Shown here one piece after another: positions 1 to 7,776 of a DNA stretch of 9,985 nt (positions are counted from its first letter, which is position 1; every line of letters begins with the position of its first letter). This stretch comes from an uncultured beta proteobacterium (GTDB taxonomy: Bacteria > Pseudomonadota > Gammaproteobacteria > Burkholderiales > Rhodocyclaceae), in contig CAIWVX010000410.1 of assembly GCA_903916205.1 (NCBI GenBank), positions 1 through 9,985 of the forward strand, read 5' to 3'. The notes under the pieces were generated by a model that did not search any database, was not told the DNA's origin, and saw only the letters and a list, made by a program, of their open reading frames with translations. Position numbers and translations under genes: made by a program.

Positions 1-187
1 CCACAATACCTTCAGCCGTAATACGCGTAGCCGCCTTGCTGGCTTTTGAACCCAGCTTAACGCGCAGAACTTCTTCGGCTTTAAGCATATCGCCAGCCGC
101 TTCGATCAATGCCTTTTTGCATTCCATCATCGGCGCGTCAGTTTTTTCGCGCAGTTCTTTAACCATACTTGCGGTAATTTCCGCCAT
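1..187 (-). CDS. tsf: Elongation factor Ts, N-terminal part (cut by window edge)
   Basis: Only the first 62 codons are present; the gene runs off the left edge. EF-Ts is the cytoplasmic guanine nucleotide exchange factor that recycles EF-Tu from its GDP to its GTP form. The translation starts [20 protein letters not shown], followed by MECKKAL and later [17 protein letters not shown]. This is the N-terminal UBA-like domain and the start of the core, matching the betaproteobacterial family closely, including the [12 protein letters not shown] segment. The ATG at 187-185 is preceded by GGAGA (197-193) at a 5-nt spacing. The gene lies 117 nt downstream of rpsB on the same strand, the classic rpsB-tsf operon, and a perfect hairpin sits just upstream of its ribosome binding site. 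Identification is very secure; only completeness is lacking. Confidence 0.96.
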   Translation of the reverse strand, partial: MAEITASMVKELREKTDAPMMECKKALIEAAGDMLKAEEVLRVKLGSKASKAATRITAEGIV

Positions 188-208
188 TTTTATCTCCATT
201 TGAGGACA

Positions 209-227
209 CGGCCGGATCGACCGGCCG
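209..227 (-). promoter_or_regulatory. Perfect 7-bp hairpin in the rpsB-tsf spacer
   Basis: CGGCCGG and CCGGCCG form a perfect 7-bp GC-only stem around a 5-nt loop. On the coding (minus) strand it ends about 11 nt before the GGAGA of tsf. The bases that follow are TGTCCTCAAA, not a run of T, so it does not look like a complete intrinsic terminator. It may pause or attenuate transcription, protect the tsf mRNA 5' end after processing, or affect access to the tsf start. The hairpin is seen directly; its role is inferred. Confidence 0.5.
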
Positions 228-304
228 CACCTTCTGCAATCACAAATAATAAAGGTACGTCGTTACAATTAAGTCACCAGCACACAATAACGATCCCAAG
301 GGTG

Positions 305-1042
305 TTATTCGGCTTCCTCAACGAAATCATCACCAGAGGCGGCCGCAACAATTTCTTCAATGAATTGGCTACGCCCTTCGAGGATCGCATCAGCGACGCC
401 GCGAGCATACAAACGGATCGCACTGGATGAGTCGTCGTTACCCGGAATAACATAATCAACGCCTTCAGGCGAGTTATTGGTATCGACCACGGCAATGACC
501 GGAATGCCTAGCTTATTAGCTTCGGTAATAGCAATTTTGTGATAGCCGACATCAATGACAAACAGCGCATCGGGCAGGGTATTCATTTCCTTGATACCGC
601 CGATGGATTTTTTCAACTTGGTCAATTCGCGCTGCGTCATCAGCGCTTCTTTTTTGCCCAGCTTCTCAAGGGAACCCTCATCCACAATGGTTTCCATGTC
701 TTTGAGACGTTTGGTCGATTGTTTGATGGTTTTGAAGTTGGTCAACATACCGCCCAACCAGCGTTGATCGACATAAGAAGCTCTCGCACGAATCGCTTCT
801 TCAGCAATGATTTCGCGCGCCTGACGCTTGGTTCCGACAAACAGAACGTTTCCTTTATTGGATGACAGCTTGCGAACGAAAGACATCGCTTCGTTATATT
901 TAACCAGCGTTTTTTCAAGATTAACGATGTGAATTTTGCTACGGGCACCAAAGATGTACTGAGCCATCTTTGGGTTCCAGAAACGGGTTTGATGCCCGAA
1001 ATGGACACCCGCCTCCAGCATTTGGCGCATTGTTGCAGACAT
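305..1042 (-). CDS. rpsB: 30S ribosomal protein S2
   Basis: This 245-residue protein is the 30S subunit protein S2, bound on the solvent side at the head-body junction and needed for S1 to associate. Family hallmarks are all in place: [20 protein letters not shown] at residues 5-24, [20 protein letters not shown] just after, [12 protein letters not shown] near 68-79, [16 protein letters not shown] near 90-105 and [13 protein letters not shown] near 180. The acidic C-terminus ends VEEAE. The length is typical of betaproteobacterial S2. The ATG at 1042 has GGAG (1053-1050) at a 7-nt spacing. It heads the rpsB-tsf operon. In Escherichia coli, S2 represses its own operon through the rpsB leader; the long structured leader here is consistent with that but does not prove it. 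Confidence 0.98.
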   Translation of the reverse strand: MSATMRQMLEAGVHFGHQTRFWNPKMAQYIFGARSKIHIVNLEKTLVKYNEAMSFVRKLSSNKGNVLFVGTKRQAREIIAEEAIRARASYVDQRWLGGMLTNFKTIKQSTKRLKDMETIVDEGSLEKLGKKEALMTQRELTKLKKSIGGIKEMNTLPDALFVIDVGYHKIAITEANKLGIPVIAVVDTNNSPEGVDYVIPGNDDSSSAIRLYARGVADAILEGRSQFIEEIVAAASGDDFVEEAE

Positions 1043-1212
1043 ATTTTTACTCCATAAGGGTTAAACCACCATTCACCTACCTACAGCCCGCCGAGTTATT
1101 TTGGCAGACACCCTTGAAAACAGGCGAATGTGCGAGATTTGACGCCCCGTTACCGGCACGCCTTGCGTACCACCATGGCACGCATTCTATTTACTGGACA
1201 GCCCAGAAAAAC
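1043..1212 (-). promoter_or_regulatory. Predicted rpsB 5' leader, possible S2 autoregulatory element
   Basis: The distance from the predicted transcription start (about 1212) to the rpsB ATG is roughly 170 nt, similar to the long rpsB leader known in enterobacteria. A good hairpin is visible at 1165-1183: GCGTGCC pairs with GGTACGC (seven pairs including one G-U) around loop ATGGT. A second copy of GCGTGCC follows close downstream and could compete for the same partner, giving a switch-like alternative fold. The region has no convincing open frame on either strand. S2 control of this leader is inferred from the family, not shown here. Confidence 0.4.
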
Positions 1213-1218
1213 CGGCGA

Positions 1219-1247
1219 ATTATATCACTGGGAGGCTTGAAACTCCA
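1219..1247 (-). promoter_or_regulatory. rpsB promoter with extended -10
   Basis: On the minus strand a perfect TATAAT (1224-1219) is preceded by TGA, giving the extended -10 TGATATAAT. At a 17-nt spacing lies TGGAGT (1247-1242), a poor -35 with three matches to TTGACA, as is common for extended -10 promoters. It points at rpsB, with a predicted start near 1212. The same ten bases TGATATAATT recur in a rightward promoter near 9726. Confidence 0.6.
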
Positions 1248-1445
1248 CAAAATATCACCCACTCTCCCCTATGTCGGGACAATTTCCTAGGTCGCCTTGA
1301 GTCACTCAAAATTTTCCCGGTGTTGGAAGGCGATTAACCGATAAAACTCAGTGGGTGGCAAAAAAGTCGACTTTTCCTTCAACGAGGCAAGACGGGCTAT
1401 TTGTTCGATCACAAGACCCTTGGACACTGGCTTGGGTTGGGCTTC
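1248..1445. other. Intergenic region between rpsB promoter and toxin gene
   Basis: This is the spacer between the rpsB promoter and the 3' end of the toxin gene, with no supported gene. It contains two short palindromes: TTGAGTCACTCAA at 1297-1309 and AAAAGTCGACTTTT at 1362-1375. Neither is a convincing terminator, although the second ends in a short T run on the minus strand and could weakly end the toxin-antitoxin transcript. Without a strong terminator, transcription of the toxin operon may read into rpsB, which lies on the same strand. Confidence 0.4.
1362..1375 (-). terminator. Weak candidate terminator after the toxin-antitoxin operon
   Basis: AAAAGTCGACTTTT is a perfect 14-bp palindrome that can fold as AAAAG-TCGA-CTTTT. 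On the minus strand it is followed by two further T, and on the plus strand by CC. The stem is AT-rich and short, so any termination would be inefficient. It is listed because it is the only terminator-like element downstream of the toxin gene, about 70 nt past its stop. Confidence 0.22.
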
Positions 1446-1712
1446 TTATTCATAGTGCGTCCACATCCGCAAAACGCGAACCGTTTCCTCTTTGGTAAAG
1501 ACTTCGTACACGATGCGGTGCTGAATGGTAATGCGACGAGAGTAGGCACCGGCAAGATCACCGACCAATTTTTCAAAGGGGGGTGGCTTTTGAAATGGGT
1601 CTTTGGCAAGAACCGCAAGTAGTTCTTGCGCCTTGGGTTTAAGGCCGCTGGCAGCAAGCTTTTTTGCATCCTTTAAGGCTTGCTTGGCATAAACAACGTC
1701 CCAACTCACCAC
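1446..1712 (-). CDS. YoeB/Txe-family mRNA interferase toxin
   Basis: This 88-residue basic protein is predicted to be a ribosome-dependent endoribonuclease of the RelE superfamily, Txe/YoeB branch, which cleaves mRNA in the A site when freed from its antitoxin. Family features are the segment AYSRRITIQHRIVYEV at residues 56-71 and the C-terminal THYE. Aligning by eye with E. coli YoeB, catalytic Glu46, Arg65, His83 and Tyr84 correspond to Glu47, Arg66, His86 and Tyr87, all present, so the toxin looks active. It begins with tandem GTG codons (1712 and 1709). The first has AAGG about 8 nt upstream; the second would give the usual 4-nt GTGA overlap. Either way it overlaps the antitoxin stop, implying coupled translation with antitoxin made first. 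An equivalent role as a ParE-like gyrase poison is unlikely given the His-Tyr terminus. Confidence 0.9.
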   Translation of the reverse strand: MVSWDVVYAKQALKDAKKLAASGLKPKAQELLAVLAKDPFQKPPPFEKLVGDLAGAYSRRITIQHRIVYEVFTKEETVRVLRMWTHYE

Positions 1713-1948
1713 GTAAGCGCCTTTGCGCTTTGTGCGAGGGGTTCGGCCATACCCGCCTTGATGGACTCACGCATGCCAGGTACAGCCAGTAGATACAAGG
1801 TTTCTTGAATGGCGCTCCAATCTTCTGCCGAGAGCAGCACGGCGTTGCTGCGTTTTCCCGAAATGAGGATGGGTTGGTGAGACTCGACGGTTTGATCAAT
1901 GAGCCGGTACAAATTGGCTCGGGCTTCGCTGGCGGTAAGGGTGTTCAT
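1706..1948 (-). CDS. YefM/Phd-family antitoxin
   Basis: This 80-residue protein is the antitoxin partner of the YoeB-like toxin. Its N-terminal half, MNTLTASEARANLYRLIDQT, then HQPILISGKRSNAVLLSAEDW, is the Phd/YefM DNA-binding fold, with the typical strand-turn 'ISGKR.NAVLLS..DW'. The C-terminal half (about residues 45-80, QETLYLLAVPGMRESIKAGM onward) is the flexible part that in YefM wraps the toxin. The chosen ATG at 1948 has a strong AAGGAG (1960-1955) at a 6-nt spacing. An upstream in-frame ATG at 1963 lies immediately before and within that Shine-Dalgarno region and is rejected. It is the first gene of the operon, directly behind a palindromic operator, and is expected to repress its own promoter with toxin as co-repressor. 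Confidence 0.9.
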   Translation of the reverse strand: MNTLTASEARANLYRLIDQTVESHQPILISGKRSNAVLLSAEDWSAIQETLYLLAVPGMRESIKAGMAEPLAQSAKALTW

Positions 1949-1973
1949 TTCTTGCTCCTTCAAATTGACTTGA

Positions 1974-2001
1974 ATGGTACGTTGTAACGTACGTTTGTCA
2001 A
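1974..2001 (-). promoter_or_regulatory. Toxin-antitoxin operon promoter
   Basis: On the minus strand a perfect -35 TTGACA (2001-1996) is followed after 16 nt by TACCAT (1979-1974), four of six matches to TATAAT. The predicted start lies near 1967, giving a leader of about 20 nt before the antitoxin ATG that contains the AAGGAG site. The spacer between the two boxes is occupied by the palindromic operator. Confidence 0.6.
1977..1992. promoter_or_regulatory. Palindromic operator of the toxin-antitoxin operon
   Basis: GTACGTT-GT-AACGTAC is a perfect inverted repeat with 7-bp arms and a 2-bp centre. It lies inside the promoter spacer and reaches into the -10 box. It overlaps a second perfect palindrome, AACGTACGTT (1986-1995), so the unit TACGTT occurs twice with the same orientation 12 bp apart (1978-1983 and 1990-1995). 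A looser outer pair, ACTTGA (1968-1973) and TCAAGT (1998-2003), flanks the whole. YefM-type antitoxins bind short palindromes over their own promoter, so this is the expected autoregulatory site; binding is inferred. Confidence 0.6.
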
Positions 2002-2003
2002 GT

Positions 2004-2338
2004 GGCTATGCGAGTGCGGCAAGAGGATCAGCGGGGGGAAGTGACCGGTAGCCGGAGCGCGGATGAGCAGTCCGGTTGAACGAGAGAAGATTTTTCCGTC
2101 CATAGGTTTGATGAAAACAACAAAGCCGCACTGATCAAATCCCAGGCCACTATCTCGCGACGCGGAAGACCATGCCTCTATTTCACTCCAGCCAACTCGG
2201 ACGAAAGCACTATTTCAAACGTGATTTTAGCCCGTGATTCGGGCAATATGGCGCTGTCCGTGGTACGGATAATTAACTTGGTCGGTGTTTATGCGCTTAG
2301 GTAATCGCTTGGCTGATCTGATTTTCATGAGGATTCAG
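2004..2338. other. Intergenic region with no recognised gene
   Basis: This stretch separates the divergent toxin-antitoxin operon and the solute-binding protein gene. No convincing promoter for the rightward genes was found. A stop-free plus-strand frame runs from 2080 to its TAA at 2302-2304 (75 codons). It contains pieces such as RPCLYFTPANSDEST and GNMALSVVRIINLVG but has no good start codon, its first in-frame ATG being at 2248, and I do not recognise it. It could be chance or a decayed gene end. Weak GC-rich inverted repeats (CCGGA 2052-2056 with TCCGG 2071-2075) are present. Confidence 0.35.
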
Positions 2339-3133
2339 ATGAACTTTGGGCTTCGGTCGCTGTGTTTTTTGTTCTGCTTTATGCTGGGGGTCAATGCGGC
2401 GAGTGCCATTGAAAGCCTTTTGGATCGCGTTAATTCTGACCGCGTTGTATTCGTCTGCATCTGGCCTGACTATTACGGCATTACCTTCCGCAATCCCAAG
2501 ACGCAAAGGCTTTCGGGGATTGATATTGATATGGCGATTGAGCTGGGCAAAGATCTGGGCGCGGCGGTACAGTTTGTCGATAGTTCCTTTGCCCGTCTGT
2601 TTGACGATGTGGCTCAAGGACACTGCGATGTGGCTATGTTTGCGATTGGGGTGACGCCGCAGAGGCAGGAGAAATTACGTTTTACTCAGCCGCATCTCGC
2701 CAGCGACATTTATGCGGTAACCAGCAAAAGCAATCGCCGCATCAAGTACTGGAGTGATATTGACAAGCCCGGTTCGGTGGTGGCGGTGGCTAAGGGGACG
2801 TTGCATGAGCCGGTGATGAAAGCCAAGCTCAAGGCCGCTGAATTGCTGGTTTTAGATACGCCGTTCGCGCGCGAGCAGGAAGTTGAGTCGGGTCGTGCCG
2901 ATGTTTTTATGACCGATTATCCCTACAGTCAGCGTTTTCTGGCGAATGCCGACTGGGCTCGTCTGGTGCCGCCGCCGGGTGTTTATCACCTGACGCCCTA
3001 TGCTTACGCTATAAAGCCGGGGGATGACCTCTGGTATGACCGCCTTGAGAAATTTGTCCGGGACATCAAAAGCGACGGGCGTTTGCTCGAATCAGCACGG
3101 CGTCACAAACTTCAGTCGATTGTGGTGCCGTGA
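2339..3133 (+). CDS. Secreted family-3 solute-binding protein, partner of the downstream cyclase
   Basis: The protein is 264 residues, a periplasmic binding protein of the amino-acid type (SBP family 3, PF00497-like). An N-terminal signal peptide MNFGLRSLCFLFCFMLGVNA is followed by ASA, giving a probable cleavage before IESLLDRV. The early SGIDIDMAIELGKDLG segment, the DVAMFAIGVTPQRQEKLRFT segment and GRADVFMTDYPYSQ are typical. Arg109 in TPQRQEK and Asp193 in MTDYP occupy the places that in this family usually bind the carboxylate and amino group of an amino acid, so an amino-acid-like ligand is inferred. The start at 2339 is chosen because GAGGA precedes it and it begins the signal peptide; the frame opens further upstream, with a GTG at 2285. 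No permease or ATPase gene is adjacent. Instead the stop codon overlaps the start of a diguanylate cyclase, so a sensory rather than transport role is likely. Confidence 0.82.
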   Translation: MNFGLRSLCFLFCFMLGVNAASAIESLLDRVNSDRVVFVCIWPDYYGITFRNPKTQRLSGIDIDMAIELGKDLGAAVQFVDSSFARLFDDVAQGHCDVAMFAIGVTPQRQEKLRFTQPHLASDIYAVTSKSNRRIKYWSDIDKPGSVVAVAKGTLHEPVMKAKLKAAELLVLDTPFAREQEVESGRADVFMTDYPYSQRFLANADWARLVPPPGVYHLTPYAYAIKPGDDLWYDRLEKFVRDIKSDGRLLESARRHKLQSIVVP

Positions 3134-5037
3134 TGTTGCGTAATCCACTTTTCCGTCGAACCTTTATTCTCACGTTAACGCTGTTCATTAGCGGGATGCT
3201 GGCGATTACCGCCTATGCCCTGTGGCGACTGCGTACTGAAGCGGTTGGCCGGGGATTGGAAACCTCGGTCATGCATTCTCAACGCGTTGAGGATCTGCTG
3301 ACGCAAAACTTGCATGTGACCGAGTTGATTGCGGCAACCACCTTGGCCCAGGCGCCGGGATTGAAGGATTCAATACAGATTGTGAACTCCTTCGAAGCCA
3401 CATTGGGGCGCTCTCCTTTTCTGCGGTCCATGTCATTACTCGACGAAAATGGGCGAATCATTACTAGCTCAAATCCAAGTAACGTCGGGGTACTGATCGC
3501 GACTGAAAATTTTCTTCCGCAAGCCAAGCGCTCGGCTGAAATTCTGCGTATCGGTCATCTCTGGTCAGGGCGCGATTTTTCGAGCGGACGTCGGGTTTCG
3601 CCACAATTACCCGCTGACCCCGAAGCGCCCAGTTTTATTCCTGTTCTGCAAACGCTCGTTTCGGGTGAGCGGACTTTACGGTTGTTGGTGGCCTTCAATA
3701 CGGATTATTTCGTCAACCGAATCACGCAGAATTTTGACGACAAAGAAGGCGCGATTGAGGTGCTGCTCTACGACGGAGCCCGACTGATTTCATCCGTTCC
3801 AGAGGCGCAACTCGACGTGATGAAGACGGACATTTGGCGTGACTTAAATGTCTCGGAGATTGAATCAGGCCATTTTGAGCAAACCTTTGCCGATGGACGC
3901 TCGACGCTGAGTTCTTTTCGCGCCTCCCGACTTTATCCGCTGGTGGTCGTTACGCATGTTGATCTTGACTATGCTTTGCGGCACTGGAAGTCCGAAGCCA
4001 TTACCTTGCTGGCCTGCATGTTGTTGATCTTGCTGGGGGTGTCGTTACTGGCCTTTGTCTATTACCGCCATCAGCTGCATTTATCGGCGCAACGGGATGA
4101 GAATGCACGCATACAAAGGATCAATGCCACGGTGTTCGATTCGAGCAATGAAGCGATTCTGATTACCGATATTAATGCCATCATCGTCTCCATCAATCAG
4201 GCTTTTACGCAGATTACGGGCTACGCTCAGGACGAAATTATGGGCCAAAATTTACTGGCTCTATTGACCCAAGAAGGGCGTGCTCTATTTTCCCAGTGCA
4301 TTGAACATCCCGAGACACGGCAAAATCAGTCTGCGGGTATTGAGGCGCAGTTGGTATGCAAGGCGGGGCACCTGATCTGGACGGAGATACTGTCAACGCC
4401 TGAACGCAGCTCGACCGGTGAATTTGTTGGCTACCATCGCGTTTGCCGGAACATCTCAGAGCGCAAATCCCTTGAAAACGAAATCAGGACATTGGCCTTC
4501 ATCGACCCGCTGACACAATTGCCCAACCGACGTTTATTCAACGACCGCCTCGGCCAGACGGTGTTAGCCAGCAAGCGCAGTGGAAATTATGGCGCATTGA
4601 TGTTCATGGATTTAGACAACTTCAAAACGCTCAATGACACGCAAGGTCACGCGGTGGGCGACATGCTGTTGATTGAGGTGGCCAAACGCCTGAAAAGTTC
4701 TGTACGCGAAACGGATGTTGTCGGGCGTTATGGTGGAGACGAGTTTGTCGTCGTCCTCGGTGCCTTGAAGGCGGATAAGGACACCTCGACATCTCTGGCA
4801 GGGATCATTGCAGAAAAAATCCGCGCCGCGCTCATCATGCCGTATCAATTGAGCGTCAGCCGCGAAGGCTTGCCCGATGAATCAATCGAGCACCGCTGTA
4901 GCGCCAGCATTGGTGTGGTGATGTTTATGGGTCAAAAAGTGAGTCAGGAAGATTTGCTGGTGAGAGCCGATGAGGCGATGTACCAAGCTAAAGAATCCGG
5001 TCGCAATACGATTCGTTTTTATGTTGAATCGGCTTGA
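3133..5037 (+). CDS. Membrane-bound PAS-GGDEF diguanylate cyclase
   Basis: This 634-residue inner-membrane protein should make c-di-GMP from two GTP. Order of parts: transmembrane helix about 11-31, a periplasmic sensor region about 34-288 that resembles a Cache-type domain (for example MSLLDENGRIITSSNPSNVG near 100-119), a second transmembrane helix about 290-311, a PAS domain about 331-440 ending in HRVCRNISERK, and a GGDEF domain about 454-631. The signature GRYGGDEF is intact (GGDEF at 534-538), with LDNFKTLNDTQGHAVGD before it, so the enzyme should be active. RETD at 525-528, five residues before GGDEF, is a canonical inhibitory I-site, implying product feedback. No EAL domain is present. 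The ATG overlaps the upstream stop (TGATG); an in-frame GTG 3 nt earlier is an alternative. Its 3' end overlaps the convergent radical SAM gene by 19 nt. Confidence 0.93.
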   Translation: MLRNPLFRRTFILTLTLFISGMLAITAYALWRLRTEAVGRGLETSVMHSQRVEDLLTQNLHVTELIAATTLAQAPGLKDSIQIVNSFEATLGRSPFLRSMSLLDENGRIITSSNPSNVGVLIATENFLPQAKRSAEILRIGHLWSGRDFSSGRRVSPQLPADPEAPSFIPVLQTLVSGERTLRLLVAFNTDYFVNRITQNFDDKEGAIEVLLYDGARLISSVPEAQLDVMKTDIWRDLNVSEIESGHFEQTFADGRSTLSSFRASRLYPLVVVTHVDLDYALRHWKSEAITLLACMLLILLGVSLLAFVYYRHQLHLSAQRDENARIQRINATVFDSSNEAILITDINAIIVSINQAFTQITGYAQDEIMGQNLLALLTQEGRALFSQCIEHPETRQNQSAGIEAQLVCKAGHLIWTEILSTPERSSTGEFVGYHRVCRNISERKSLENEIRTLAFIDPLTQLPNRRLFNDRLGQTVLASKRSGNYGALMFMDLDNFKTLNDTQGHAVGDMLLIEVAKRLKSSVRETDVVGRYGGDEFVVVLGALKADKDTSTSLAGIIAEKIRAALIMPYQLSVSREGLPDESIEHRCSASIGVVMFMGQKVSQEDLLVRADEAMYQAKESGRNTIRFYVESA

Positions 5038-6011
5038 TCAGCAGAATCGAATTTTGGCGCTGAAAACAGCCGCCCTTGCCAAGTTTCACGAGCCTCAAGG
5101 CGGGCTTCCAGCATGGCTGGAAATTTATACAGACGCATTCCCCAATCCGGTGAAACCAAGACATCTGGCGGCACTTCACTCCCTAATCGCTGGATTTTGA
5201 AGTGCGGCGGTAGCACTTCGAGCATGTCAATAACGGCATCAAGATAGCCTTCCGGGCCAAGCAGCGTGAGGCTTGCCGGGTCAGCGCGATACTGGTTGGC
5301 TAGTCGCGTGCCACGCACGATCTGCAATTGGTGAAATTTAAGGGCGTCCAACGGCAGGCAGGACAAAGCTCGAGCACCGGCAAGCAAACTATCCTGCGTT
5401 TCATGCGGCAGGCCGAGCAGTACGTGACCGGTGATAAATAGCCCACGCCCGGCGGCGCGTCGAATCGCCTCCTGTGTGCAGGCAAAATCGTGACCGCGCA
5501 AGCATTCTTGCAACACGAAATCATTGCAGGATTCAATGCCTATCTCTAGTTCCACTAGCGTTTGGCTAGCCAGTTCAGCCAGATAATCAAGGATTTCGTC
5601 ACTCAAGCAATCCGGGCGGGTGCCAATAACGAGGCCGATGATTTGCGGGTGAGACAGCGCCAGCGCGTAGGTCTTCTTCAGATTTTCGAGACTGTCGTAA
5701 GTGTTGGAGTAACTCTGAAAATAGGCCAGAAAGCCCAGTGTTTTGGGATAACGACGACGCATGAATTCAATGCCGAGGTCAATCTGGCTGTAAATATCCG
5801 GTTGTTTGCGTAAATAGCTTGGGGAAAAGCCCTCGTTGTTGCAAAAGGAGCACCCGCCAACGCCAAGCGAACCATCGCGATTGGGGCAGGTAAAACCCGC
5901 ATCAATCGACACTTTTTGCAGGCGTCCGCCGTAGGTGAGTTTGGCCCAGTCGTTGTAGCCGTGGTAGCGGCGACCGGAAAAACGGGATTGGCTTGCTGTG
6001 CGATGCGGCAT
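5019..6011 (-). CDS. YhcC-type radical SAM protein (TIGR01212 family)
   Basis: The protein is 330 residues and belongs to the radical SAM superfamily, close to E. coli YhcC, whose reaction is not established as far as I know. The 4Fe-4S binding cysteines are Cys42, Cys54 and Cys57 in FTCPNRDGSLGVGGCSFCNN. This wide CX11CXXC spacing, instead of the usual CX3CX2C, marks this family together with PNRDG. Further family segments are FLAYFQSYSNTYDSLE, IGLVIGTRPDCLSDEILDYL, LVELEIGIESCND, GHVLLGLPHET and LKFHQLQIVRGT. The start is uncertain: ATG at 6011 is chosen, but an in-frame TTG at 6044 would add 11 residues, and neither has a clear ribosome binding site. The gene is convergent with the cyclase gene (19-nt overlap) and divergent from argB. 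Confidence 0.9.
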   Translation of the reverse strand: MPHRTASQSRFSGRRYHGYNDWAKLTYGGRLQKVSIDAGFTCPNRDGSLGVGGCSFCNNEGFSPSYLRKQPDIYSQIDLGIEFMRRRYPKTLGFLAYFQSYSNTYDSLENLKKTYALALSHPQIIGLVIGTRPDCLSDEILDYLAELASQTLVELEIGIESCNDFVLQECLRGHDFACTQEAIRRAAGRGLFITGHVLLGLPHETQDSLLAGARALSCLPLDALKFHQLQIVRGTRLANQYRADPASLTLLGPEGYLDAVIDMLEVLPPHFKIQRLGSEVPPDVLVSPDWGMRLYKFPAMLEARLEARETWQGRLFSAPKFDSADQADST

Positions 6012-6048
6012 TGATGAATGTCGGTTGAATTTGGAAAAAGGCAATTAA

Positions 6049-7116
<1,068 letters not shown>

Positions 7117-7140
7117 GTGGTGCGGGGCCGGGACAAAAGT

Positions 7141-7776
7141 ATGCCGCGCACCTGGCTGTTCGACCTCGACAACACCTTGCACAATGCCAGTGCACATATT
7201 CTTCCGCACATTAACCGGGCGATGACGGCCTATATTTGCCAGCATCTCGGCATCACAGAAAGCGCCGCCTCACTTCTCCGAAATGCCTACTGGCTGCGCT
7301 ACGGGGCCACTTTGCAAGGTTTAATTCGGCACCACACCATTGATCCGCTGCACTTTTTGCAGCAAACCCACGACATGCCTGACTTGGCGCGGATGGTTGT
7401 CTCTGAACGTCGTTTGTGCGCTGTGTTGCAAAATTTGCCTGGGCGCAAGCTGATCTTTTCGAATGCCCCGCTTCAATATACGGAGTCGGTGCTGGCGATT
7501 GTTGGAATTCGTCACTGCTTTGATACCGTTTACACCGTTGAACGGCTGCGCTTTCAGCCCAAACCAGCGACCGCCGGGTTTCTCCGTCTATTGAAAAATG
7601 AACGGCTCGATCCGCGTCAATGCATCATGGTTGAAGACATGCTGCCCAATTTGGTTACAGCCAAACGGCTCGGCATGAAAACGGTGTGGGTCAGCGCCAG
7701 CAGACGCCGTTCGCCTTATGCCGACGTAAAAGTCTCATCGGTTCTTGACCTACCGAAGCGCCTCGGGCGGCTATAA
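7141..7776 (+). CDS. HAD-superfamily pyrimidine 5'-nucleotidase-like phosphatase
   Basis: The protein is 211 residues and belongs to the HAD phosphohydrolase superfamily, in the group related to yeast Sdt1 pyrimidine 5'-nucleotidase (TIGR01993-like). It likely removes the 5'-phosphate of nucleotides such as UMP or CMP, though the substrate is inferred from family only. Motif I is WLFDLDNTLHNAS with nucleophile Asp8 and acid-base Asp10. Motif II is LIFSNAP with Ser107. Motif III is Lys141 in RFQPKP, and motif IV is MVEDMLPNL (Glu165, Asp166). All catalytic positions are intact. The ATG at 7141 has GGGA about 8 nt upstream; an in-frame GTG at 7117, right after the argB stop, would add eight residues (MVRGRDKS) and fits less well. 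It is probably cotranscribed with argB. Confidence 0.88.
   Translation: MPRTWLFDLDNTLHNASAHILPHINRAMTAYICQHLGITESAASLLRNAYWLRYGATLQGLIRHHTIDPLHFLQQTHDMPDLARMVVSERRLCAVLQNLPGRKLIFSNAPLQYTESVLAIVGIRHCFDTVYTVERLRFQPKPATAGFLRLLKNERLDPRQCIMVEDMLPNLVTAKRLGMKTVWVSASRRRSPYADVKVSSVLDLPKRLGRL

Noticed and set aside
970..1290. Plus-strand open frame of 106 codons
   Set aside because: It is antisense to the start of rpsB and its leader, has no ribosome binding site and a low-quality composition; it is a shadow of the real gene region.
1297..1309. TTGAGTCACTCAA palindrome as a terminator
   Set aside because: The stem is short and AT-rich, and no T run follows on the minus strand where the toxin transcript would end.
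1946..1963. Upstream ATG for the antitoxin at 1963
   Set aside because: This ATG abuts the AAGGAG that serves the ATG at 1948, so it would have no ribosome binding site of its own.
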